Shown: positions 50,838-60,247, counted from the first letter of the stretch. The stretch is DNA of 64,000 nucleotides from JABGQS01 sp963666505 (GCA_963666505.2 CAXXXL010000003.1:930001-994000); one strand, 5' to 3'. Numbers and translations are program-made. Notes: generated from the sequence alone by a model not told the origin.

Positions 50838-52619
50838 ATGGGCATGAAAGACCTTATTGAAACGGCTAAAAGAGATGAAACTGTTTACATCTCGGATGCA
50901 CAGAATGTATTTAATAATTTAAACGACAAGTCGTTGATTTATTTGGTCATGGATTTGATCGAAACAGGGCAAAGCAGGCAATACAGCTTTTATCTGCCCG
51001 AAGCAGCTGGCGATGAAACGCTGATAAAAGACTTTTTTTACGGGAAGATATACAACATCGTTTCAAGTTTGGGCGGCAGAAAACTGACGGTTTACTATGA
51101 TACAAACAACAGGCAGGCGGAAAAGCTTGTGTCGAAGATTGAAAGCATTTTCGGAATAAAGGAAACACGCAAAAAGAGAAAAGGATATGGACGTGGAATA
51201 AACGTTGCGGACAGACTTAACGAAGCACTTTACGGCGGCCGGTTCAGCGTCGAGACAAAAGATATTGGCCAAAGACCTGAGTTTACGCAAAACGAAGAAC
51301 GCAAGGTTAAAACGTCAAAATATATCGATACAGTAGACAGCCTTTGCGGGCTGATGTGCGGTATAGACATCGGCGGAACGGATATAAAGATTGCTGTCTC
51401 TAAAGAAGATAACATAGTTTGTTTTAAAGAATATGACTGGTTCCCGGCAAGCTATACAAGAGTGGACGATATATTAGGCCCGGTCACAGAGCTTATAAAG
51501 CTTGTAAGAATCAAGGCTACATATGATTCTATGGGCGGCAACGAGATGATGCACAAGCTGCTTGAAATAGCGCTTGGAAAGCACGCAGGTTTGGAGGATA
51601 TAAAGAGGTGTGTCAGTTTCGGTGAAAGCCTCTACAAGAACCGGATTGCAATGCTGGACGGAATAGGTATGTGCTTCCCAGATGTTGTGGTCCGCAACAA
51701 AATTGTGGGCGGCGAAGTCTCGAAGCTTAAGGGCGTAAGAGAAAACAGCTCGCTGGATTTTGAAAAGGGATTCAAAAGGCTGAGCGATTTCGACCTAATA
51801 TTGAAGCAGCAGTGCAGCAAAGACGGCGTAGTTAAGATAACTAACGACGGTCCTATGGCGGCTTATACGGCTGCTGTCGAGCTTGCATACGGCGAAGGCG
51901 TGGAACGCATCAAGGCTGGGGTTTTTGCTCATACGCTGGGTACCGAACTTGGCACCGGCTGGGTGGATGAAAAGGGAGAGATACCCGAGATACCACTCGA
52001 AGTATATAATTATGTAGTAGACCTTGGCAGTTATAAGCAGCGTAAATATGAGTGTGACGACCTGCGTTCAGTGAAAAACTTCAACACTGATGTTCCTGGA
52101 ACGGTTCAGAAGTATACCAGTCAGTACGGCGTATTCAGGCTTGCTATCAAATATTTTAAGAAAGAAAGACCGGACCTTTATAACGAGATGTTTGAAAAAG
52201 GGTTTATAGTCGCACGAGACGGAGGGCTTTACGTACCTACAAAGCCGGTCGACATGCGCAAGGCGTTTCTGGAGTTCGTGATGTCGCTGCCAGACAGAGA
52301 AAAGTGCCCGGTGTGCGAGAGGATATTCAGAGAGATAGGCGAATATCTGGCGGTAATATGGATAGAGACGGAAAATATATTAACTCCGCTGACGAAAGAA
52401 CGGGTGCTCTTCGGCAGACTGGTCAAGAATCGCACCTGCTTTAAGCTGATGAAGGAGGGCGCAGAAAAAATTGCCCCGGGAATGATGCTTAGCGTCGCAA
52501 ATGAGGACATGGCGAACACACCGCTGATGAAGCAGCTGCAGATGCATCCGGATTATACTGTTGCACAGTTTGCTCAGGCAGTGGGCGCAATATATTTTGC
52601 ACAAAGCGCTAGGCTTTGA
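50838..52619 (+). CDS. Large ROK/ASKHA-fold ATPase or sugar kinase-like protein
   Basis: 593 residues. The first ~165 are an unrecognised domain rich in charged residues. Then an ASKHA nucleotide-binding domain begins with MCGIDIGGTDIKIAVS (~178), has KITNDGPMAAYTAAVEL (~340) and HTLGTELGTGWVDEKG (~372), and a long C-terminal part with CPVCERIF (~500) and RVLFGRLVKNRTCF (~540). Sugar kinases of the ROK family are ~300 residues; this is twice that. Two bases after the activase gene, so it serves the same pathway, as a kinase or perhaps an enzyme-reactivating ATPase. Role uncertain. Confidence 0.65.
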   Translation: MGMKDLIETAKRDETVYISDAQNVFNNLNDKSLIYLVMDLIETGQSRQYSFYLPEAAGDETLIKDFFYGKIYNIVSSLGGRKLTVYYDTNNRQAEKLVSKIESIFGIKETRKKRKGYGRGINVADRLNEALYGGRFSVETKDIGQRPEFTQNEERKVKTSKYIDTVDSLCGLMCGIDIGGTDIKIAVSKEDNIVCFKEYDWFPASYTRVDDILGPVTELIKLVRIKATYDSMGGNEMMHKLLEIALGKHAGLEDIKRCVSFGESLYKNRIAMLDGIGMCFPDVVVRNKIVGGEVSKLKGVRENSSLDFEKGFKRLSDFDLILKQQCSKDGVVKITNDGPMAAYTAAVELAYGEGVERIKAGVFAHTLGTELGTGWVDEKGEIPEIPLEVYNYVVDLGSYKQRKYECDDLRSVKNFNTDVPGTVQKYTSQYGVFRLAIKYFKKERPDLYNEMFEKGFIVARDGGLYVPTKPVDMRKAFLEFVMSLPDREKCPVCERIFREIGEYLAVIWIETENILTPLTKERVLFGRLVKNRTCFKLMKEGAEKIAPGMMLSVANEDMANTPLMKQLQMHPDYTVAQFAQAVGAIYFAQSARL

Positions 52620-52754
52620 TTTTGCATGAGAGGTTTTTTGAGGTATAAAAGTAAAAATTGACAGGATATGCTTTGTGCTTTTTAACAAGTGTACAAAACA
52701 AAAGCATTATTCGAAACGGAACATTTGCAGTTAACTGCAAAAAAGGAGGTAAAA

Positions 52755-53504
52755 ATGAAAGTACTATTCGTCGGAGAATCGTGGGGAGTAATTGAGACGC
52801 ATATCAAAGGCTTCGATGTGGTTGGCCTCGGAAGGATTGAGCTGGACTGGGCAAATGATGTTTTTAACGCCATAAAAGAAAGCGGATTTGAAATGGTACG
52901 CCTGCAGTCTCAGGTTGCACAAAATAATTTTCCTGCAACTCTGGCAGAGCTGCAGGAATACGATGTAATTATCCTGAGCGACATTGGAAGCAATACGCTT
53001 TTGCTTGATTCGGAGATGATGTTCAAGGGCGTGAAAAAACCCAATCGCCTTAAGCTGCTGGTTGAATATGTTAAACAGGGCGGCGGATTGATAATGTTCG
53101 GCGGCTATCTCAGCTTCTCAGGAATCGGTAATAAAGCAAGGTATGGTATGACACCGCTGGCAGAGGTTTTGCCTGTAAATATGCTAAACTATGATGACAG
53201 ACAGGAAACTCCGGAAGGTGCAGTGCCAAAGATATTGTTGAAAAACCACCCTGTAATGAATGATATAAAGGGCGAATGGCCGGCGCACCTTGGCTATAAT
53301 AAAATCAAAGCTAAACCTGAAGCGCAGGAGATTGCGGTTATAGAAGGTGATGATACATTTATGGCTGCAATGGAGTGCGGTAAGGGCAGGTCATTTGCGT
53401 TCGCTGCAGATTGTGTAGGGCATTGGAGCTATGACATGACGCAGTGGGATTATTACAAAACATTGATTTCCAACATTATTCGGTGGACAGCAAAAGAAAT
53501 ATAG
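52755..53504 (+). CDS. ThuA-like / glutamine-amidotransferase-fold cytosolic protein
   Basis: 249 residues from the ATG at 52755 behind AAGGAGG; the upstream frame lacks signals. KVLFVGESWGVIETHIKGFD at the start, LQEYDVIILSDIGSNTLLL (~75), VKQGGGLIMFGGYLSFSGIG (~118), RSFAFAADCVGHWSYDMTQWDYY (~215). This matches the class I glutamine-amidotransferase-like proteins (ThuA-type) of sugar catabolic operons. The usual Cys nucleophile at the GGY turn is absent, so no amidotransferase activity is expected. Terminator follows. Confidence 0.72.
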   Translation: MKVLFVGESWGVIETHIKGFDVVGLGRIELDWANDVFNAIKESGFEMVRLQSQVAQNNFPATLAELQEYDVIILSDIGSNTLLLDSEMMFKGVKKPNRLKLLVEYVKQGGGLIMFGGYLSFSGIGNKARYGMTPLAEVLPVNMLNYDDRQETPEGAVPKILLKNHPVMNDIKGEWPAHLGYNKIKAKPEAQEIAVIEGDDTFMAAMECGKGRSFAFAADCVGHWSYDMTQWDYYKTLISNIIRWTAKEI

Positions 53505-53506
53505 GC

Positions 53507-53530
53507 CGGTAGTTCATCCGGTTTTTTGTA
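53507..53530 (+). terminator. Terminator of the glycyl radical enzyme operon
   Basis: GCCGG (53506-53510) and CCGGT (53517-53522 region) short hairpin followed directly by TTTTTT. Confidence 0.55.
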
Positions 53531-54132
53531 TTTAATAAGGGAGAGTTTGTTCATTTTAATATACTTCTTGTGTTTGATAGAGAGTTTTAAATAACTGGTT
53601 CGTATCATATAATTATAGAAGTACCAGATATATACACAAATTTTTTAAGCAAACACCCGAAGAAAACAGAGGACTTGACCGGATAGAATAAAAATGAGGT
53701 TTAGTATTGTCAAAGTAAAATATACTTATTTTAAAGATTAATGCTATGCTTGTATCCGGGTTTGAAAATGTAAAGGCACAGGATAGCCGATTCACAACTT
53801 GCTGTTACACTTATCATGTATTAAACGGATTACTATGCTACTCTATGTTTTTACAAGTGAGGTGATTATCCGCCACAACCAACATAATGCAACTTTTGGA
53901 GGAGTTGCCAACAGTGATGTTTCGATTCGACTACTTGAACTGAAGCATCGTTAAATCTAGCTGATATGCCGGCCATTAACTTTTCAGGGCTTTTGGCGCA
54001 TATTAAGCAAAGATGCCAAGCTGTGTGCTAAGAACTGACTGCTGTTTATATTACATACAATCTCTGGATTAAGGTCAGTTTGAACAAAGACGTATTAATT
54101 ATTATATTATGACCTCAAATTTGTAAAAATGC
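53531..54132. other. Long non-coding gap before the ABC importer
   Basis: About 600 bp with no gene that I can support. It begins with the repeat copy at 53547-53620. An imperfect hairpin (ATGTTTCGATTC ... GAACTGAAGCAT) lies at ~53920-53952. TTTGGAGGAGTTG at ~53896 resembles a ribosome site but no frame of useful length follows. Confidence 0.45.
53547..53620. repeat. Regulatory-looking repeat, copy 2
   Basis: Counterpart of 47412-47492: TGTTCATTTTAATATACTTC, TTGTGTTTGATAGAGAGTT and ATATAATTATAGAAG in the same order and spacing. It lies behind the 52755 gene and ahead of the importer. Confidence 0.65.
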
Positions 54133-54166
54133 TTGACATCCGTATATTAATATACTAATATATAAT
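54133..54166 (+). promoter_or_regulatory. Promoter with shared 19-bp operator (site c)
   Basis: TTGACA (54133-54138), 17-bp spacer, TAATAT (54156-54161) or the overlapping TATAAT (54161-54166). Motif TAATATACTAATATATAAT at 54148-54166. Confidence 0.7.
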
Positions 54167-54286
54167 AAGCGTAACGATAGTTATCTCTTATAAAAAACAA
54201 CGGCAGTTGATCAATTCTTATTTTAAAAATAAAAATGAAATATTTAGTGCGCAAAAGCACTAGAAAATAAAATGGAGGAAAGAATG

Positions 54287-55360
54287 ATGAAAAAAAGGAT
54301 CTTTATTGTAACTCTAGTTTTAGCGATGATTCTGGTTTCGCTAACGGCATGTACGCCAGCGGCAACGGATACGACGGATACGGCTGATACTGCGGATACG
54401 GCTGATACGGCTGATACTGCGGATACGGCTGATACGGCTGATACTGCTGATTCGGCTGATACGGCTGATACTGCTGATTCGGCTGATACTATGACGTATA
54501 TGGTCGCATTCAGCAATCCAAACCAGGCTGACGACTCTCAGGGTTTTGCAGACAAAATGTTCGCAAAGCATGCTGCGGAATTCGGCTTTGAGTATCAGGG
54601 TGTTGACTCTGCAGGCGACGCTGCAAAGCAGTCTCAGGACATCAGGAACCTGATAGCACAGGGCGTAGACGTAATTTTCGTTAACCCGAATGACCCTGTC
54701 GGTATCGTTCCGGCTCTGCAGGAAGCAAAAGATGCTGGAGTTATTGTTGCTCTGTTCTCTTCAGAACTTGCTGAGGAAAATCAGGGAGCTCGTGATTTCA
54801 TGGTTGCTGCAAACGACTATAACGGCGGCGTAGCTGCAGGAGAAGCTTTCAAAGCGTATTTCCCAGACGGTGCTAAGATAGTGGAAATCGGCGGACAGGC
54901 TGGTCACGATGCTCAGGTGAAGAGACATTCAGGATTTATGGACGCTCTTGAAGGCTCCAATATTGAAATTTTGGAGACTCAGAACTGTGAACAGTGGGAA
55001 TCTGATTATGCGCTGAACATCATGCAGGACTTCATAGTAAAATACGGTGATGAGATCGACGGCGTTTTCTGTCACTGGGATTATGGCTTCACAGGTGCTA
55101 TCCAGGCAATGAAAAATGCGAATATGGATTTGACCAGCATCTACTCGGTGGCTGTTGACGGAAGCGCAGGCGGATGGGAACAGGTTATGGCTGGTGAGCA
55201 GACAGTTTCACTTGCACAGAGCTTTGAAACTATGGTTGTTGATTCCTACACAGTAGCGACTAAAGCACTTAACGGCGAAGCATACGAAGAGCAAAATTAT
55301 ATTCCTTGGGTAGAATGGAATATGGACACGATTCAGAATGTTGAAAAACCTGAATGGTAA
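54287..55360 (+). CDS. Sugar ABC transporter substrate-binding lipoprotein (RbsB-like)
   Basis: 357 residues from the second of two ATGs (54287), better spaced from GGAGGA. Lipobox SLTAC (Cys ~21). Residues ~28-68 are a Asp-Thr-Ala tandem repeat linker, then a type I periplasmic-binding fold: TYMVAFSNPNQADDSQGFAD, DIRNLIAQGVDVIFVNPNDP (~125), GVIVALFSSELAE, KIVEIGGQAGHDAQVKRHSGF and VDGSAGGWEQVMAGEQT (~310). Ribose/xylose-type sugars or inositol are usual cargo. First gene of the importer operon, under operator c. Confidence 0.9.
   Translation: MKKRIFIVTLVLAMILVSLTACTPAATDTTDTADTADTADTADTADTADTADTADSADTADTADSADTMTYMVAFSNPNQADDSQGFADKMFAKHAAEFGFEYQGVDSAGDAAKQSQDIRNLIAQGVDVIFVNPNDPVGIVPALQEAKDAGVIVALFSSELAEENQGARDFMVAANDYNGGVAAGEAFKAYFPDGAKIVEIGGQAGHDAQVKRHSGFMDALEGSNIEILETQNCEQWESDYALNIMQDFIVKYGDEIDGVFCHWDYGFTGAIQAMKNANMDLTSIYSVAVDGSAGGWEQVMAGEQTVSLAQSFETMVVDSYTVATKALNGEAYEEQNYIPWVEWNMDTIQNVEKPEW
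54367..54489 (+). repeat. Tandem 9/18-bp minisatellite coding for (Asp-Thr-Ala)n
   Basis: Units alternate between GATACGGCT and GATACTGCG (with GATTCGGCT variants), giving ~14 Asp-Thr-Ala or Asp-Ser-Ala repeats just after the lipid anchor. It acts as an acidic, flexible spacer. Unit length is a multiple of three, so slippage changes length without frameshift. Confidence 0.9.
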
Positions 55361-55410
55361 TTAAAAAGGCAGCTAGTTAATATTAAGTATCTAGTTGGCT
55401 GATGACGGAA

Positions 55411-55442
55411 GTTATAGGCTCGCTTATAAGCGAGCCTATAAC
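55411..55442 (+). other. 32-bp perfect palindrome between binding protein and ATPase genes
   Basis: GTTATAGGCTCGCTTA and its exact complement adjoin at 55411-55442. In RNA this is a 14-15-bp hairpin without a T run, so more likely an mRNA-stabilising or processing stem-loop that keeps the binding protein in excess over the rest of the operon. Confidence 0.7.
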
Positions 55443-55474
55443 AACGTTTAATGATTGGAAAGGAGCTGCCGCAA

Positions 55475-56977
55475 ATGCAGAAAAACGATTCACAAATAAT
55501 TCTCTCAATAAAAAATGTTAGCAAATCGTTTCCGGGTGTCAAAGCTCTTGACGACGTTTCAGTAGACATTCAGCGAGGAGTGGTTCACGGAATCGTGGGA
55601 GAAAATGGCGCAGGTAAGTCAACTTTGATGAAGATTTTATCTGGCGTACATAAAAAGGATTCAGGTACAATCGTTTTTGACGGAGAGATACACGAGAATC
55701 TTAAGCCTATCGAGGCTTTACATAAAGGATTAAGTATAATCTATCAGGAATTTAATTTGGTCAACTCAATGAGCGTTGGAGAAAATATATTGCTGGGACG
55801 CTTTAAGGAAATGGGCGGAATGCGGGGTACGCATGCAAAGGCAAAAGAGCTTCTAAGAAGCATCGATTGTGATATAAATACACGCTTGCCGGTTTCAGAA
55901 CTCAGTGTTTCAGAAAAGCAGATGGTGGAAATAACAAAAGCACTATCTTTTAGTTCGAAGCTCATAATTATGGATGAGCCGAGCAGCGCATTGACATCGG
56001 ACGAATTGAAACACCTGGTCAAAATTATTCACATGCTTAAAGAAGACGGAATTTCTGTTATTTATATAAGTCATAAGCTTGATGAAATATTCGATTTCTG
56101 CGATATAGCAACGGTTATGCGGGACGGACATATCATCAGCACAAAACCTGTAAGTGAGTATACACGTTCAGAGATGATAGCAAAGATGATCGGCCGCTCA
56201 ATTGAGAATGAGTTTCCTCCTCGCCCCAACAATGTCGGCGAAACGGTTTTAGAGATGCGTTCGCTCAATACGAGTAAATTACATGATATATCTTTTGAAC
56301 TTAAAAAAGGCGAGATATTAGGGTTAGTCGGGCTGGTTGGCGCAGGAAGAACAGAGATCGTAAGAGCGCTGTTTGGTGCGGACAAAGTGAAGGGTCACCA
56401 AATCCTTATAGATGGGAAACCGGTCAAGATAAAGAACCCACGAGACGCTAAAGCGGCGGGTATGGGGTTTATCTCGGAAGACCGTAAACAAGAAGGTCTG
56501 ATACTACCGCAGACTGTCGAAGCTAATATATCGATGGCTAAGCTTGAACAAATAACGAAGTTTGGGTTTGTTACGAAGTCACTTGAAAAGGGAATTGCGC
56601 AAAAACAAGTAGATTCACTGGATATCAAAACTCCTTCAATAAAAACTATTGTCGAAAGTCTGTCTGGCGGCAACCAGCAGAAGTGCATAGTTGGGCGCTG
56701 GCTGGAAACCAACCCGCGTATTTTCATTATGGATGAGCCGACAAGGGGTATTGATGTTGGTACAAAATACGAAATCTATGTCTTGATGAAAAAAATTGCT
56801 GAAAGCGGAGGTTCTGTAATTATGATATCTTCGGAGCTTCCGGAAGTGCTGCATATGAGCAATCGTGTTATCACGATTTGTGAAGGGTATATTACAGGAG
56901 AGTTCAACCCGGAGACTACCCCTGCGAGTGAGATCATGGAAAAAGCACTTGAAATCGGTAAGGAGGTAGCCGTATGA
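55475..56977 (+). CDS. Sugar ABC transporter double ATPase (RbsA-like)
   Basis: 500 residues from the ATG at 55475 (AAAGGAG upstream; an ATG at 55451 lies before that site). Two ABC domains: first with GENGAGKST (~38), LSVSEKQ and IMDEPSSALT; second with the usual degenerate Walker A (GLVGAGRTE, ~295), intact signature LSGGNQQK (~400) and FIMDEPTRGIDVGTKYEI. This is the standard design of the ribose/xylose/galactose class. Confidence 0.93.
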   Translation: MQKNDSQIILSIKNVSKSFPGVKALDDVSVDIQRGVVHGIVGENGAGKSTLMKILSGVHKKDSGTIVFDGEIHENLKPIEALHKGLSIIYQEFNLVNSMSVGENILLGRFKEMGGMRGTHAKAKELLRSIDCDINTRLPVSELSVSEKQMVEITKALSFSSKLIIMDEPSSALTSDELKHLVKIIHMLKEDGISVIYISHKLDEIFDFCDIATVMRDGHIISTKPVSEYTRSEMIAKMIGRSIENEFPPRPNNVGETVLEMRSLNTSKLHDISFELKKGEILGLVGLVGAGRTEIVRALFGADKVKGHQILIDGKPVKIKNPRDAKAAGMGFISEDRKQEGLILPQTVEANISMAKLEQITKFGFVTKSLEKGIAQKQVDSLDIKTPSIKTIVESLSGGNQQKCIVGRWLETNPRIFIMDEPTRGIDVGTKYEIYVLMKKIAESGGSVIMISSELPEVLHMSNRVITICEGYITGEFNPETTPASEIMEKALEIGKEVAV

Positions 56978-57957
56978 TGAGGAAAGCTTTAAAAACATCA
57001 TTTAGAACTGTTAAAAGCCATATGATAATGGTGGCGATACTGTTGCTTGTCATTGCGACAGCCATCATAGAACCAAAGTTTTTTACAGTGCAGAACGCAT
57101 CAAACATCTTGAGTCAGCTCGGTCCTTTAAGTTTCACAGCCTTAGGCATGACTTTTGCGATCGTCTGTGGGTTTATCGATCTTTCAATACCCGGTGTAAT
57201 GGGCTTGACGGCAGTTGTTACGGTCAACCTTATTGACCCTATAGGGCAGGTGCCGGCATTGCTTGTTGGGCTTGCCTTTGGCGCTCTGCTGGGGTTCATA
57301 AACGGAACGCTGGTCGTAAGCGCCGGTGCAATGTCATTGTTTGATGCTATATTTATCACATTTGGAATGAGCGCTGTGTACGGCGCCCTGGCGCTTATCA
57401 TTTCCTACGGAAAAACGTTCCAAATGCGCTGGATAGAAGGGAACACATCGATATTTGATACTATAGGCTCAACTACTATCGGCCCTATACCGGTACCTGT
57501 GTTCATATTCATAGCGTGCATTGCTTTGTTCCATATATTACTGACCAAGACATATATGGGACGCTCAATAACGCTTTCTGGCGGGAATAAAGTTGCGGCA
57601 CGCCTTGCAGGTATTGCGGTTAAAAAAAGTGTCAAGCAGGTTTTCACATTATCGGGGCTTTTAGCTGCAGTAGGTGTAATCGTAATGTTTTCACGAGTTA
57701 CAACGGTTTCACCGAAATTTGGCACAGGGTTTGAGATGAACTCGATCCTTGCCGTAGTTATCGGCGGGACGACGTTAAAGGGCGGTAACGGAGGCGTAAT
57801 TAGGACTATGTTCGGCATTTTACTGGTCACACTTCTAAAAAACTGCATGAACCTTTTAGGCGTCAGCACGAATCTGCATCTAGTAATGAGCGGATTTGTA
57901 TTCATAGTAGCGATCTGGCTTGACAGTCAAAGGGATAAGAGGGGGTTGGTTGCATGA
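56974..57957 (+). CDS. Sugar ABC transporter permease (RbsC-like) 1
   Basis: 327 residues, ~9 membrane helices. LGPLSFTALGMTFAIVCGFIDLSIPGVMGLTAV (~48) and the coupling-region pattern GGTTLKGGNGGVIRTMFGILLVTLLKNCMNLLG (~268) are typical of the BPD_transp_2 family. Four-base overlaps on both sides (ATGA). Forms the membrane channel, probably as a heterodimer with the next protein. Confidence 0.92.
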   Translation: MMRKALKTSFRTVKSHMIMVAILLLVIATAIIEPKFFTVQNASNILSQLGPLSFTALGMTFAIVCGFIDLSIPGVMGLTAVVTVNLIDPIGQVPALLVGLAFGALLGFINGTLVVSAGAMSLFDAIFITFGMSAVYGALALIISYGKTFQMRWIEGNTSIFDTIGSTTIGPIPVPVFIFIACIALFHILLTKTYMGRSITLSGGNKVAARLAGIAVKKSVKQVFTLSGLLAAVGVIVMFSRVTTVSPKFGTGFEMNSILAVVIGGTTLKGGNGGVIRTMFGILLVTLLKNCMNLLGVSTNLHLVMSGFVFIVAIWLDSQRDKRGLVA

Positions 57958-58919
57958 GTAGCAAGAGTATAGGTAGCAACATTTTAAAGTTTGTGTCAAA
58001 ACAAAAAGCTTTAGTAGCAGTTATTGCCGTGCTTGTTTTGATGATTTTTTCTAAAACTAATTTTTTCTCAGCTTACAACTTGTTGGAAATTGTAAACTCT
58101 GCTTCTATCTATTTGATTGTTGCAGCTGGAACTACTTTGGTTATCATTGCTGCAGGCTGCGATTTGTCAGTTGGCGGAATGATTGGTCTTTCCGGTGTAG
58201 TATCGATTATGTTGATGAGAACACTACCAATGCCGGTAGCAATACTGTGTTCATTGGCTATCGGAGCAGTTGTTGGCTTTATTAACGGCTTTTTGGTTGT
58301 TCATCAAAAGACGGAACCTTTCGTAATAACATTTGGTATGGGTATGGTGCTCAAGGGCATCAGCTTGCAGTTGACAAATGCCAAACCGATATCTTGTTCA
58401 AATCCTAATTTTGTGAATCTTGGAAATGCAAAGATATTCGGTACAGTCACGTATCTTGCCCTTCTTACAATTGTTGTGCTGGCAGTTGTGTTTATCATTT
58501 TGCGGTATACCCAGCTCGGGCGGAACATATACGCTGTCGGCGGTGACTATGACGTGGCGCTGTATGCAGGTATTAATGCAAGAAGGACCAAGTGGACTGC
58601 TTTTATAATCAGCGGTTTTACTGCTGCACTGGCCGGTGTAATGTTGTCATCAAGGTTGAATGCGGGAAGTGCGCTATATGGCGATCCGTTCCCGCTGCTT
58701 ATACACGTTGGAGCTGTAATCGGCGGAACGTCACTGACAGGAGGCAAGGGAGGCATTCCCCAGACGTTATTGGGTATTATCTCGCTTACCGTACTGCTAA
58801 ATGCAATGACTATGATGCAAATAAGCGGATATGTCCAGAAACTGATACAGGGCATAGTAATTGTATTGATACTGTGGTTTGACAACTTCCAGATAAAGCG
58901 GCAAAGAGAGGCAGTGTGA
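57954..58919 (+). CDS. Sugar ABC transporter permease (RbsC-like) 2
   Basis: 321 residues of the same family: SASIYLIVAAGTTLVIIAAGCDLSVGGMIGLSGV (~43), GGDYDVALYAGINARRTKW (~198), IGGTSLTGGKGGIPQTLLGIISLTVLLNAM (~262). Its Gly-rich TGGKGG turn parallels KGGNGG in permease 1. Having two different permease genes is a minority arrangement; ribose systems usually use one as a homodimer. Confidence 0.92.
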   Translation: MSSKSIGSNILKFVSKQKALVAVIAVLVLMIFSKTNFFSAYNLLEIVNSASIYLIVAAGTTLVIIAAGCDLSVGGMIGLSGVVSIMLMRTLPMPVAILCSLAIGAVVGFINGFLVVHQKTEPFVITFGMGMVLKGISLQLTNAKPISCSNPNFVNLGNAKIFGTVTYLALLTIVVLAVVFIILRYTQLGRNIYAVGGDYDVALYAGINARRTKWTAFIISGFTAALAGVMLSSRLNAGSALYGDPFPLLIHVGAVIGGTSLTGGKGGIPQTLLGIISLTVLLNAMTMMQISGYVQKLIQGIVIVLILWFDNFQIKRQREAV

Positions 58920-59212
58920 TATTTCGCATTAAAACTTGAATGAGTTTGGCTATGCAGGATAAGAGTATTTACAGCAATGCTGTCGTGTCGGTTTTCTGTC
59001 AGCAGCATCCAGCTGATAAAAGGCAAAATAAAGCTGCTCGGCGGTGTCGAAAACTTACCGAGATAATTATCTGTGTGCTTTTATCAAGCGTATTGATAGA
59101 CTCGCTGTCATTGCTGTAAATTTCTTAAGACTGCCAAAACAATTAAAACATTGCAATTCCGGGTATCGTTATTATCGATATTAATCTAACAAGAATTAAG
59201 GAGGAAGCCAGA
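58920..59212. other. Gap without gene
   Basis: 293 bp. No clear promoter or terminator; ATCGATATTAATCTAAC near 59171 only faintly resembles the shared operator. AAGGAGGA at 59198-59205 serves the next gene. Confidence 0.4.
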
Positions 59213-60247
59213 GTGAGAAAAGACATGATGACTGCTGCTGTATTTGAGAAGGCCGGTGTACTGAGCATAAAGCAAGTGCCTGTGCCTCAAATCAGCAGCC
59301 AGGATGAAGTGCTGATAAAAGTTGAAGCTATAAGCATCTGCGGAACGGATGTGAGAGGGTTGTCAGATCCACCGGAGTTTCTGTTTCGAGAGGGAGTAAT
59401 CATTGGACATGAATGCACTGGCACTGTTGCTGAGGTTGGGAAAAGCGTAACAAATGTCAGCGTTGGGGATAAGGTGGTAGTACATCCGAACCAGTGGTGC
59501 GGCAAATGCTATTACTGCAGGACAGGGCAAACCAATTTATGTGAGAATTTCAAACACGTTGGTGACAGCCGGGACGGAGCGATGGCGGAATATCTTTGCG
59601 TACCTGAAAAGCTGGTTTACCGTATAAGCGAAGATGTCCCGGTAAATATTGCCTGCCTGGTGGAACCACTGGCATGTGTGCTGAATGCAACTAAGTCGCT
59701 GCGAATTCATCCGGGCGAAAACGCAGTTGTTTTAGGCGGCGGCCCAATCGGACTGATATTCATGATGCTCTACAAAGCTGCGGGCGCAACTGTTTTTGTT
59801 TCAGATATATCTGAAAGACGCAGGGAATTTGCTTTAAAATTGGGCGCTGATTATGTAATTGACCCAAACAGCGAAAACATTACAGAATTTGTACGCAACA
59901 AAACGAAAATCGGCGCTGATATCGTTACAGATGCAGTGGGCATGCTCGTAGACCAAGCTATAACTCTCGTTAAAAAGGGCGGAGATATTGTGCTCTTTGG
60001 TATTAACGAGCGGGCCAAAGTGCAAATTAACCAGGCGCCTATCGTATTTAACGAAATCAATATACACGGTCGGTTTATCACAAAAGGTACATTCCCGTCT
60101 GCGATATCGATCATTGAAAATAAAGTCATTCCAATCGAAAAGCTAATAACCCATAGCATCCCCTTGCAGGATGCAAAAAAAGGTATTGATATGATGGCCA
60201 GCGGCGAAGGCGTAAAAGTAATCGTTAAAATTGATAGCAGAACTTGA
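59213..60247 (+). CDS. Zinc-dependent medium-chain alcohol dehydrogenase (polyol/threonine dehydrogenase-like)
   Basis: 344 residues from a GTG at 59213 after AAGGAGGA. Catalytic zinc: Cys in ISICGTDVRG (~43) and His-Glu in IIGHECTGTVAEVG (~68). Structural zinc: CGKCYYCRTGQTNLC (four Cys, ~97-111). NAD loop AVVLGGGPIGLIFM (~172) and acidic DISERRREF after it, so NAD is preferred. Oxidises a polyol, amino-polyol or sugar alcohol taken up by the ABC importer. Followed at 18 bases by the SDR gene. Confidence 0.9.
   Translation: MRKDMMTAAVFEKAGVLSIKQVPVPQISSQDEVLIKVEAISICGTDVRGLSDPPEFLFREGVIIGHECTGTVAEVGKSVTNVSVGDKVVVHPNQWCGKCYYCRTGQTNLCENFKHVGDSRDGAMAEYLCVPEKLVYRISEDVPVNIACLVEPLACVLNATKSLRIHPGENAVVLGGGPIGLIFMMLYKAAGATVFVSDISERRREFALKLGADYVIDPNSENITEFVRNKTKIGADIVTDAVGMLVDQAITLVKKGGDIVLFGINERAKVQINQAPIVFNEINIHGRFITKGTFPSAISIIENKVIPIEKLITHSIPLQDAKKGIDMMASGEGVKVIVKIDSRT

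Noticed and set aside
54244..54571. Minus-strand frames rich in Val-Ser-Ala or Ile-Ser-Arg repeats
   Set aside because: They are antisense shadows of the 9-bp Asp-Thr-Ala minisatellite in the binding-protein gene.
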